Below are positions 51,467 through 59,067 of a stretch of 64,000 nucleotides of DNA, piece by piece (positions within the stretch are counted from its first letter, which is position 1; every line of letters begins with the position of its first letter). Position numbers and translations under genes: made by a program. The stretch covers positions 1,364,001 through 1,428,000 of the forward strand of contig NZ_CP047166.1 of assembly GCF_016806125.1 (NCBI RefSeq), in the 5' to 3' direction. The notes beneath the pieces were generated by a model. That model ran no database searches. It was not told the DNA's origin and was given only the letters and a program-made list of their open reading frames with translations. This stretch comes from Ponticoccus alexandrii. GTDB lineage: Bacteria; Pseudomonadota; Alphaproteobacteria; Rhodobacterales; Rhodobacteraceae.

Positions 51467-52150
51467 TTAATGGTCATCGTGAGCGCCTTCTCCAGGCCTT
51501 CTCCGCATGGCTACCCAAACCAGCGGCAGGCCCGTCACGAGGCCGAGACCCAGAATGGCCCATGTTGCCCGGCCGAAGTCTCCGCTCACCGCTTCCCCGC
51601 CGAAATGGGCGAGCAGGAAGCTCGCCGGAACGATACCCGCCAGCGTCGCAAGCGCGAACCGCCAGGCGCGAAGGCGGCTGAGGCCAGCGGCGTAGCTGAT
51701 CATGTCGAAGGAAACGAAGGGCATCAGCCGGCTTGCAAAGACCGTTGCCGTCAACGCGGCCTGCGACCCGAGCAACCCCGCATCGATGCGGTCACCGAAC
51801 ACCCGCCGCAGGACATTATGCCCCAGAACCCGAGCGAGACCGAAGGCAATGAGCGCCCCGAGTTCCGCGCCGACCACGACCTGAACCGTTCCCCAAACAT
51901 GCCCATACGCTGCACCGGCCGCCAGCGCGATCGGCGCGCTCGGGACTGGGCTGGCTACGACCGCGAGAGTCATGAGCGTGATGATCAGGACCGGCCCCCA
52001 GAGGCCCGCGCGCGCCACCAATGCTTCCAGACCCTCGCCGTCCAGAAGTCCGCGTGCCTCGGCGAATACCGAGGGCGCGACCAACCAGACGCCGAGCAGG
52101 ACGATCCCGAGGATCGCAAGGCCCTCGAGAATGGCGATGCGCAGACTCAT
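51467..52150 (-). CDS. TVP38/TMEM64 (DedA-like) membrane protein
   Basis: The 227-residue protein has five to six membrane spans and the family core: S-P-V-P-S-A-P-I-A-L-A-A-G-A-A-Y-G near residue 70, V-V-G-A-E-L-G-A-L-I-A-F-G-L-A-R near residue 95, and L-M-P-F-V-S-F-D-M-I-S-Y-A-A-G-L. TVP38 proteins are linked to lipid scrambling or transport and often occur with metal-resistance genes. It starts one base after the cytochrome stop. Its part in copper handling is inferred. Confidence 0.85.
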   Translation of the reverse strand: MSLRIAILEGLAILGIVLLGVWLVAPSVFAEARGLLDGEGLEALVARAGLWGPVLIITLMTLAVVASPVPSAPIALAAGAAYGHVWGTVQVVVGAELGALIAFGLARVLGHNVLRRVFGDRIDAGLLGSQAALTATVFASRLMPFVSFDMISYAAGLSRLRAWRFALATLAGIVPASFLLAHFGGEAVSGDFGRATWAILGLGLVTGLPLVWVAMRRRPGEGAHDDH

Positions 52151-52151
52151 G

Positions 52152-52595
52152 TCATTCGATCCCGTTCGTCCGTTGCAGCGCTCTTACATAGGCCACGATG
52201 TTGGCCACATCGGCACGGGTCAGGCCCTGCTGCGGGGGCATGTTGCCAAAGGGCCAGTGATGTGCCTGAACCCCGTTTTGCACGGCCACGAGAAACGCCA
52301 TGTCGCCATGATGGCCGGGCTTGTAGATGGCGTTAATGAACGGCGGGCCCATGCCCTGCCGCCCGGCGCCATTGTCCCCGTGACAGGCCGCGCAGACGGC
52401 ATTGAATGCTGTCTGACCCATCTGTTCGGCTGGGGTGAGGCTGACTGGTGTCTCAATCCCCGTCACGATCGGGTCGCCTTGACTCGGCGCGGCGGCGACA
52501 GTGCCGGCGCTTTGGGGTGCTGCGCCATTCCATAGCCAATAGCCGCCAATGGCAAGCGCGCCGACAAGAAGGGCGAGGCTGAATGTACGTTTCAT
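52152..52595 (-). CDS. Periplasmic or membrane-anchored c-type cytochrome
   Basis: The product has 147 residues. A signal or anchor (L-A-L-L-V-G-A-L-A-I-G-G-Y-W-L-W) is followed by one haem site C-A-A-C-H-G-D-N-G and a distal Met in W-P-F-G-N-M-P-P-Q. The gene has GGGAGG ahead of the ATG at 52595. It lies between the multicopper oxidase and TVP38 genes in the leftward operon and could carry electrons for Cu(I) or oxidase redox steps. Confidence 0.85.
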   Translation of the reverse strand: MKRTFSLALLVGALAIGGYWLWNGAAPQSAGTVAAAPSQGDPIVTGIETPVSLTPAEQMGQTAFNAVCAACHGDNGAGRQGMGPPFINAIYKPGHHGDMAFLVAVQNGVQAHHWPFGNMPPQQGLTRADVANIVAYVRALQRTNGIE

Positions 52596-52657
52596 AGATG
52601 CCTCCCAAAAAATCTTTCGCGTATGGAGGCCGCCGGCGGCGGCCTCCGGCAATGCGT

Positions 52658-54133
52658 TCAGGCGCTGACCGCGAATTCCGTCATCATGCCGGTCGAAAGG
52701 TGCGGCATGTGGTGGCAGTGCAGCATCCAGCGTGCGGCCTCTCCGGCATCGAGCGCCACTGTCACCATCGCCATCGGCGGCACGTAAACCGTGTCGCGCA
52801 GGGCGCCGATGATGGCCCTGCCGTTGACGTTGACCACCTGGAACACATGCCCGTGCAGGTGCATCGGATGGCCCATCATCGACATGTTGTGGAACGTGAT
52901 CTCCACGCGTTCGCCGGATTTTGCCTGTAGCGGGGTGTGGTTGCCCCAGCTACGGCCGTCGATGGTCCAGCCATAGGGCATCATGCCGCCCTGCAGCATC
53001 ATCATATGCGTCCGGTCGACCGGGCGCGGGGCGACAGGCGCGATGGCGGTAGCGGTGGCGCCCTTGAGCAGGACCTCCTGTGCCAGATCGGTATCGAAGG
53101 CGCGGGTTTCCTCGTCGCTCAGTGCGGTGATCCTCGGCACCGCCGCCCCCGGCGTTGCCAGAACCAGCCCGGTGCGCTCGCGCGCGCCCTCGCGCAGTGC
53201 GAGAACCGGGAAGGCCCCGGACCCCGGCAGGTCAAGTTCAATGTCAAGCCGCTGACCCATGGCAAGGCCGAAGCGGCGCCCTGCTACCGGTTCGACGGCA
53301 TGCCCGTCGGTTGCGACCAGCCGCGCCGGAACTTCGCCCGGGTCGATCCAGAAGCTTGTCGCGGCGGCGGCATTGATGACGCGCAGCAGCACGCGCCCGC
53401 CACGTTCGACCGGCACCACCTCGGGGTCCGACAGTGTGCGGTCATTGGCGAGGTAGGCGTCGAAGTCGAAGTCGTTCAGGTCCATCGCCATCCCGTTCAT
53501 CGCCATGCCGCCCATCTGCATGCCGCCGTGGTTCATCCCAGCCATGCCACCCACGGAGCTCTCTGCGCCCATCGCCGACATGTCGTGATCGGCCATGCCC
53601 GCGGTGATCTCGGCCAGCACCTGGTCGGCCGGACGGAACGAGAAGTCGTGCAGGAACATCACCACTTCCTGTCTGTCGGCAGCGAGATCTTCGGGTCGCC
53701 GTACGATCAGAGGCGCGGCCAGCAGAGTCATCTCCTGCACTGGCACATGGCTGTGCATCCAGTGCGTGCCGGGCCGCGCCTCGAAATCATACGACCGCGT
53801 TTCTCCCGGAGCGAGAAGTGGCATCGGCATGTCGGGGACCCCGTCCTGCAGGTTGGGCGGGATCTGACCGTGCCAATGGATGATCGTACCGATGTCGAGA
53901 TCGTTGGTCAGGTCGACCCGGAACCTCTGGCCAGGGTCGAGGACCAGTCCCTGACCGCCGGGACCGGAAAGTCCGAAGACGGTGGCGGCTCTCCCTTCGA
54001 TATCGAGCGTGCGCGTTGTGGCAGAGAGGCCAATCGGTGCCACCGCCTGCGCGAAGGCGGTGCGGGGCATCTGTGCCGCGCCAATGGCCGCAGCAGTTGC
54101 GGCGAGAAAGCCGCGTCGTGAAAGAGAATTCAT
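52658..54133 (-). CDS. Tat-exported multicopper oxidase (CueO/CopA type)
   Basis: The product has 491 residues. It has a twin-arginine signal (S-L-S-R-R-G-F-L-A-A-T-A-A) and all four copper-ligand blocks: H-W-H-G-Q, H-W-M-H-S-H, H-P-M-H-L-H-G-H and H-C-H-H-M. A Met/Gly/His-rich loop (near residues 185-220, G-M-N-H-G-G-M-Q-M-G-G-M) is like the Cu(I)-binding insert of CueO/PcoA. It should oxidise toxic periplasmic Cu(I) to Cu(II). ATG at 54133 follows a GAGGAGA site. Confidence 0.92.
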   Translation of the reverse strand: MNSLSRRGFLAATAAAIGAAQMPRTAFAQAVAPIGLSATTRTLDIEGRAATVFGLSGPGGQGLVLDPGQRFRVDLTNDLDIGTIIHWHGQIPPNLQDGVPDMPMPLLAPGETRSYDFEARPGTHWMHSHVPVQEMTLLAAPLIVRRPEDLAADRQEVVMFLHDFSFRPADQVLAEITAGMADHDMSAMGAESSVGGMAGMNHGGMQMGGMAMNGMAMDLNDFDFDAYLANDRTLSDPEVVPVERGGRVLLRVINAAAATSFWIDPGEVPARLVATDGHAVEPVAGRRFGLAMGQRLDIELDLPGSGAFPVLALREGARERTGLVLATPGAAVPRITALSDEETRAFDTDLAQEVLLKGATATAIAPVAPRPVDRTHMMMLQGGMMPYGWTIDGRSWGNHTPLQAKSGERVEITFHNMSMMGHPMHLHGHVFQVVNVNGRAIIGALRDTVYVPPMAMVTVALDAGEAARWMLHCHHMPHLSTGMMTEFAVSA

Positions 54134-54206
54134 GGTCGTCTCCTCGGGACATCCCGTCCCGTTCATAATGGCCGATGGGACGCCGCGGGCATCGGCCCGG
54201 GCGCGA

Positions 54207-54599
54207 TCAGAGGAGACGGAGTTTGGGCGGTCGTTCGCTCAGGGCTGGCGCGCGGCTGACGTGGCTTGCCTCGGCAGAAAATCCATGACGGGAGGGCACG
54301 TAGGCGTGTGCATCTGCCGCGGGGGGCCATATCAGGAAAGCCATGAAGCCAGCACAGACGAATTCGCACAGCTCGGCACTGGTCGAATCACAGGGCCCGG
54401 CAATTTCGCAGGACGGAGCGGCAGTCGTGGGCGTGATAACCATCTCACCGACGCTCATCGCGTGACCCTCGCTGTTGTCCATGCGCGCGGCATGTGCCGA
54501 TGCCACCGTCGTCACTACGGTGATCGCGAGAATGGCAAGCAAGGTCATGATACGGGCGAGCATGACGAGAAGATAATTACGGCTCACGAGATTGTCCAT
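54207..54599 (-). CDS. Small exported protein at the head of the copper operon
   Basis: The 130-residue product has a signal sequence (L-A-R-I-M-T-L-L-A-I-L-A-I-T-V-V-T-T-V-A-S-A-H-A). A Cys-containing region (S-C-E-I-A-G-P-C...L-C-E-F-V-C-A-G-F) and a second hydrophobic stretch ending in W-P-P-A-A-D follow. Four cysteines could bind metal. It lies 73 bases ahead of the oxidase gene and reads the same way. I do not recognise the family. Confidence 0.6.
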   Translation of the reverse strand: MDNLVSRNYLLVMLARIMTLLAILAITVVTTVASAHAARMDNSEGHAMSVGEMVITPTTAAPSCEIAGPCDSTSAELCEFVCAGFMAFLIWPPAADAHAYVPSRHGFSAEASHVSRAPALSERPPKLRLL

Positions 54600-54680
54600 T
54601 GTCGCGAACGGCCAGATTCAGGCAGAACTGTCACGTCACCGTGACGCCGGAACGATCCGACCGCCATCTGTGAGGAAAGC

Positions 54681-55142
54681 ATGAGAAAAAGCCGGTGGAA
54701 GACGGTCGGAGGAGGTGCGCTCACCGCAGGCTTGATCGCTGCAGTGTCTTCTGGCTGGTACTATTCCCGTCCTGCATCCTCCGTCAGGATTCTTGCGGAT
54801 GGTATCGCGCAAGGTCGGCAGGTCTACGCGGATCAGTGCGCCTCCTGCCACGGTCCGGATCTGGCGGGCCAGCCTGATTGGAGCACGCCGCTTCCCTCCG
54901 GTCGATTGCCCGCTCCGCCGCATGACGCGAGCGGCCACACATGGCACCATTCCGACGAGATTCTGTTCCGCATCGTCAGGGAAGGTACCGCCGCCATCGT
55001 CGGAGGCGGTTACGAGAGCGACATGCCCGGCTTCGCAGACGTACTGAGCGATGCCGAGATCCGTGCCGTGCTCGACTATATCAAGAGCACTTGGCCGGAG
55101 CGCGAGCGCACCTATCAGTTGGAAGTCTCGCGCTCCGGATGA
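54681..55142 (+). CDS. Cytochrome c, exported
   Basis: The 153-residue product has an N-terminal anchor or signal, a haem motif C-A-S-C-H-G-P-D-L and a likely distal Met in Y-E-S-D-M-P-G-F. It is divergent from the copper operon across an 81-base gap. Family resemblance is to small c-type cytochromes (cytochrome c mono- and dihaem variants) often paired with multicopper oxidases. It may pass electrons from copper oxidation to the respiratory chain. Confidence 0.82.
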   Translation: MRKSRWKTVGGGALTAGLIAAVSSGWYYSRPASSVRILADGIAQGRQVYADQCASCHGPDLAGQPDWSTPLPSGRLPAPPHDASGHTWHHSDEILFRIVREGTAAIVGGGYESDMPGFADVLSDAEIRAVLDYIKSTWPERERTYQLEVSRSG

Positions 55143-55326
55143 GGGGCGCCCCACGAAACGGAGACCGCATACGGTATCCTTGTCGTCTGGCTTCATCAGA
55201 GCGGTTTCAATAGCACCGGCGAAGAGGTCGCTTCCCGCGAGGCGGTCGAGCCGCGACACCCCGCCAAGTCATCAGTTGCGTGTGGTGGCTGCAGGCCTCG
55301 ATTCAAGCCAGGTTATCCCAAGAGCG

Positions 55327-55878
55327 CTACAGCGAATGATTATTCGTTCGGCGTTGCGAAAGCTCGCGATAGAGCGCTTCCCGCGTGACGCCCAATTCCG
55401 CTGCCACCTCCTGCCAGCGGCCTTTCTCAGGTAGAGCGTTCCCTTCTCCGAGCCACGCGTCGAGACGGTCCGCAACCCTTGTCAACGACCGGATCTCCGA
55501 CCTGAGCCGCGCCGCCTGAACGCTGCGGGCCAGCAGCGCGGACCAGCCTGTCGCCAGTGCGGGATCATCGGCCAGCGCCGACAGGAAGCGCTGTTTTGGC
55601 AGACCCGCCACCGCGCTTTCTTCAGCGGCAATAGCATCGCAGTGATACCGGGATGAGTAGGCTGAGGCTTCGGCGACGACCCCGCCCGGACCCGCGTTCT
55701 GCAAAACCATTTGCGCGCCATGCGTCGTGTGGCGTTGCAGGTGCACTCTGCCGGAGCGCACCATGAAGATGTCAGCGACATCTTCGCCCGCAGCGAACAG
55801 CGTCTCACCGGGGGCAAGCCCGGTGTCGCGTGCATTCTTAAAAAGCAGGGAGATCGACGTCTGCATGATCGTGATCAT
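55327..55878 (-). CDS. Crp/Fnr-family transcriptional regulator
   Basis: The product has 183 residues. The cyclic-nucleotide-binding-like domain shows G-E-T-L-F-A-A-G-E-D-V-A-D-I-F-M-V-R-S-G. The DNA-binding part is W-Q-E-V-A-A-E-L-G-V-T-R-E-A-L-Y-R-E-L-S. The FNR cysteine set is missing, so it is not an Fe-S oxygen sensor. It is divergent from the His/Met-rich periplasmic gene and may control the copper island. A longer reading from 55914 has no better ribosome binding site. Confidence 0.85.
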   Translation of the reverse strand: MITIMQTSISLLFKNARDTGLAPGETLFAAGEDVADIFMVRSGRVHLQRHTTHGAQMVLQNAGPGGVVAEASAYSSRYHCDAIAAEESAVAGLPKQRFLSALADDPALATGWSALLARSVQAARLRSEIRSLTRVADRLDAWLGEGNALPEKGRWQEVAAELGVTREALYRELSQRRTNNHSL

Positions 55879-55932
55879 ATGACTGTCGTCATTCCTCTGC
55901 AACAAGGGGGCCACGCACCCAATGGAGGCCCC

Positions 55933-56532
55933 ATGATCCGTCTTGTGTTCATCGTCGCATTTCTTTCAGTTCCCGGCCTGGCGCTGGCGCAGAATGCGAC
56001 CGCACCACACGAAGGCATGCAGCATGGGCAGCACATGCCCGGCATCTCCCACGAGGGTCATGGGATGAACGCGGACGCCGTTCCCGCAGAGATCATGGAG
56101 GGGGGTCAATCTGCCTTCGCCGCCATTCAGGAGATCGTTGCGCAGTTGATGGCGGATCCGACGACAGACTGGAGCCGCGTCGATATCGAGGCACTTCGTC
56201 AGCATCTCATCGACATGGACAACGTGACGCTCCGCGCCCGCGTCCGCCTCGAGGAAGTAGAAGGCGGCGCCCGCTTCGAGGCGACTTCGGAAGACGCGGC
56301 CGTCACCACCTCGATCCGCGCCATGGTCCCGGCGCACGCAGAGACCATGGACGGTGTCGAGGGCTGGACAATGCAGGCGGCGGAGATCCCGGGGGGCGCG
56401 GCCTTGGTCGTGACCGGCGCGGACCCTGACCGGATCAGGGCCCTTGGGTTCATTGGAATGATGACGGTTGGCATGCATCACCAAGCCCATCACCTCGCGC
56501 TGGCGGCCGGGCAAAATCCACACGCGCATTGA
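55933..56532 (+). CDS. His/Met-rich periplasmic protein of the copper island
   Basis: The 199-residue product has a signal peptide (L-V-F-I-V-A-F-L-S-V-P-G-L-A-L-A) and then a metal-binding-like segment (H-E-G-M-Q-H-G-Q-H-M-P-G-I-S-H-E-G-H-G-M). The helical rest has L-R-Q-H-L-I-D-M-D and ends in H-H-Q-A-H-H-L. It looks like a periplasmic copper or silver buffer. GGAGG precedes the ATG. No named family is recognised. Confidence 0.72.
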   Translation: MIRLVFIVAFLSVPGLALAQNATAPHEGMQHGQHMPGISHEGHGMNADAVPAEIMEGGQSAFAAIQEIVAQLMADPTTDWSRVDIEALRQHLIDMDNVTLRARVRLEEVEGGARFEATSEDAAVTTSIRAMVPAHAETMDGVEGWTMQAAEIPGGAALVVTGADPDRIRALGFIGMMTVGMHHQAHHLALAAGQNPHAH

Positions 56533-56927
56533 GTCCGTGAAGGACACCAACGGTTCGGGGCTTTCTGGATGCGACTTCGGCGCGCGCGAACACAGGCGGA
56601 TGAGCGCGTTGCAAAGCTATAGATTAAATGAAAACAATAACTTAAAGCGGAGAAGGTTGGACGTCAGGCCCATCCCCTCCGCCAAGCATCCACTCAAGGT
56701 GCTGAAATTGGATCGAAAATTTCAAGTCAGTTGGTGTTCCCACCTTCCTGCCCACCAATAGTTCGGTCAGTATGGTCTCGTGCGCGCGGACGGCATGGAT
56801 GACCCATTCAGCTCGATCAACAGACACTGATTTTTTTGAGGAAACCGCCCGCATGCCACGCGACGCTGCGCTATGACGTTGAGGATGGTCAATAACGGCC
56901 ACGATCTCTCAATCTCAGGCGGAAAAC
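56533..56927. other. Intergenic stretch between copper island and mobile-element remnant
   Basis: This 395-base gap contains no supported gene. It is AT-richer near 56620-56650 (atagattaaatgaaaacaat), which may mark a promoter or the edge of an insertion. The small open frames here have no motif or ribosome binding site. Confidence 0.4.
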
Positions 56928-57161
56928 ATGCCTCTCCACAATGCACCTCTCTACTTGTCTGTCTCGCAAGTGGCAGAACGCTTCGGCGTCTCTGAAGATA
57001 CCATCTGGCGCTGGAAACGGAACGGCACGTTCCCGGCGCCGCGTCGCCTTGGACCGAAGATGACGCGCTGGAGACTCACCGACGTCCTCGAGTTCGAAGC
57101 GGGTCTCGAAGCCTGCATGGTGATGACGTTCGACACGTCGGGCATCACTTTCAGGCCCTGA
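56928..57161 (+). CDS. AlpA/excisionase-like helix-turn-helix protein
   Basis: The 77-residue product has Y-L-S-V-S-Q-V-A-E-R-F-G-V-S-E-D-T-I-W-R-W and the wing F-P-A-P-R-R-L-G-P, as in AlpA/Xis-type MerR-like regulators of integrative elements. Such genes usually lie just ahead of replication genes. Here a DUF927 gene follows by 78 bases. Confidence 0.85.
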   Translation: MPLHNAPLYLSVSQVAERFGVSEDTIWRWKRNGTFPAPRRLGPKMTRWRLTDVLEFEAGLEACMVMTFDTSGITFRP

Positions 57162-57239
57162 AACCTGTCTCATGATCGAACTGCACATGCTCCGGACCCG
57201 GTTCGGAGAGCGCTACCGCTATGGCATCAAGGAACCAGC

Positions 57240-58220
57240 ATGGCTAATACAGCCGACCATTCGCCCCTCCCGTACGACGATCCTCTTCACATGACAGCCT
57301 TCGAGCAGCCTGTTGCTACGGACCTGCCGCCAGGGTTCCTGGTGCGGCACGATGGCATCTACTTTATCAGCGGCGCGGGTGACCCGATCGCGCCCCGCAA
57401 GATCTGCGGACCTCTGAAGGTCACGGCTCTCAGCACCACGCCCGACGGACGGCTCGGGAGCAAGGTCGTCAGGTTCACGGACATGGATGGACGGGAGCAT
57501 GAACGGCTTGTCCCTCTGGCCAACTTCGGACCCGGTGCAGCGAAAGTGGTACAGTCGCTGCGTTCTGCTGGGCTGCGCGTGACCTATGGCGCTGACACCG
57601 ATGTCGCGCGTCTACTTGATGAATGGGCCCCGGCGCAACGCGTGATCGAACTCGATCAGCATGGTTGGGTGGGGGGCGCGATGGATGCGTTTCTGACTGC
57701 AGACGGATGCTGCGTCGGGCTCGACTCCTATCGGTGTTGCGACGCGTTGGTCGAGACCACGCCGGCCTGCGGTACGCTAGACGCTTGGCGTGTCGACGTG
57801 GCAACGCCCTGCGGCAATGACCCGCTTGCGATTCTGGCTCTTTGTTCCGGGTTTGTCGGCCCGTTGATGCGCATCCTCGACTTGCCTTCAGGCGGCGTCA
57901 ACTTTGCGGGCGTGACATCTGTGCAGGGCGACCTGCTGATGGCCGTCTGTCGGTCCGTTGGGCTTGCTTCGGTATGCACGACAGGACTGTCTGGCAAGGC
58001 CTTGCTTCGTGCCCGCTACCGTTCCCAGGACGGAACATTTGTTTTGGGTGAACTCGGCGCGGGCGACGCTTCACGAATTTTCAAGGCCCTTGCTGCCGCC
58101 GCCCTTGGAGGGTCTGGCGACCGCTTGCACTATGACAGGTCCTTCGTCGTTAGTTGCAGCCCATGGTCGATGGAGGGCATGCCGGTTCGGCGCCTGGGCG
58201 CCTGGGCGCCAGGACGCTGA
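57240..58220 (+). CDS. DUF927-like primase/helicase protein, short and without Walker A
   Basis: The 326-residue product has the DUF927 N-terminal blocks (F-L-V-R-H-D-G-I-Y-F-I-S, K-I-C-G-P-L-K-V). It also has a G-W-V-G-G aromatic/glycine motif near 145. Usual DUF927 proteins are about 600 residues with a GKT-type P-loop after the second domain. Here the matching place reads G-V-T-S-V-Q-G-D-L-L-M, the Walker B place reads F-V-L-G-E-L-G-A, and the C-terminal third is missing. A compositional repeat (GGCGCCTGG) sits near its end at 58182-58206. It is probably a decayed replication gene of an integrated element. Confidence 0.72.
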   Translation: MANTADHSPLPYDDPLHMTAFEQPVATDLPPGFLVRHDGIYFISGAGDPIAPRKICGPLKVTALSTTPDGRLGSKVVRFTDMDGREHERLVPLANFGPGAAKVVQSLRSAGLRVTYGADTDVARLLDEWAPAQRVIELDQHGWVGGAMDAFLTADGCCVGLDSYRCCDALVETTPACGTLDAWRVDVATPCGNDPLAILALCSGFVGPLMRILDLPSGGVNFAGVTSVQGDLLMAVCRSVGLASVCTTGLSGKALLRARYRSQDGTFVLGELGAGDASRIFKALAAAALGGSGDRLHYDRSFVVSCSPWSMEGMPVRRLGAWAPGR

Positions 58221-58283
58221 TTGACAGCCTGATCGAGATTGATGGCAGTGCATGCACGCTTCCGACCGAAGTTGCACAACCAC

Positions 58284-58835
58284 ATGAAACCCGAGCCGAA
58301 GCGCCTTCAGGACGTGGTCTATGCCGTGCTGGTCGACAACCTGGCCAGCGGCAAGCTTCGCCAAGGCATGCGGCTGCGCGAGTCCGAGCTTGCGCGTCAG
58401 TTCACGCTAAGCCGAGTGCCGATTCGTGCAGCGCTCAAACGGCTGGAAAGCGACGGTAGGTTGGAATTTAACGGCCGCCGCGGCTACCGCGTGCTGGGCG
58501 AAGCCCATGACGCAGGCGATGCAGCCTGTGACGAGGACGCGCCGCTTCTGTCGATCCCGTCCGTCGCCCGAGACGGACTGGAATCTCGCAACTGGCGGCA
58601 TCGGCTTTTCGAAGAAGTGCAGACGGCGATCGCCTCGGCGATGGTCTTCGGCAGCTTCGGCATCAATGAGAAGGCGATGGCCGAGCACTACGGTGTCAGC
58701 CGCAGCGTCGCGCATGAAATCATCACGCGGATGGAGCGGGTCGAGAAGAACGGCAGCTACATCGTGGGCGAAGAGAAGGTCGAGGACGGCACCGCCACGC
58801 TCGATGGCCTTGAGCTGACCGTCGGTGGCATGTGA
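58284..58835 (+). CDS. GntR-family transcriptional regulator with a second helix-turn-helix
   Basis: The 183-residue product has the GntR DNA-binding domain (R-L-R-E-S-E-L-A-R-Q-F-T-L-S-R-V-P-I-R-A-A-L-K-R-L-E). A second region (INEKAMAEHYGVSRSVAHEI) repeats that pattern. FadR-type effector domains follow in full proteins, but here the end is short and acidic. I start it at the ATG at 58284; an ATG at 58242 would add 14 residues. It lies upstream of the giant repeat gene and could control it. Confidence 0.7.
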   Translation: MKPEPKRLQDVVYAVLVDNLASGKLRQGMRLRESELARQFTLSRVPIRAALKRLESDGRLEFNGRRGYRVLGEAHDAGDAACDEDAPLLSIPSVARDGLESRNWRHRLFEEVQTAIASAMVFGSFGINEKAMAEHYGVSRSVAHEIITRMERVEKNGSYIVGEEKVEDGTATLDGLELTVGGM

Positions 58836-59067
58836 GAGATACGATTACCAAGGGCTTCGACGTTCAGCTTCTGGCCCCCGCGCGCCGCGGTCTTTTGGCT
58901 CTGAGCCGCGAAACTCCGGCAGGCGAGGGTGGTGCGTACATACCAAAGAATGTGGACAGAGAGGTGGCCGGGCGGTATACAGACGAAAGAATGTTCGGTG
59001 CCCCTTGGGGGAATCGGGCTGGCATGGCCGTGAACCGGCGAACGACCTGAGTGAAAGGAACACCCGA
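58836..59067. promoter_or_regulatory. Leader region of the giant repeat gene
   Basis: This 232-base gap lies between the GntR stop and the repeat gene start. A ribosome binding site GAAAGGA at 59053-59059 precedes a TTG at 59068 by eight bases. The region has no other gene. Promoter boxes could not be assigned. Confidence 0.4.
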
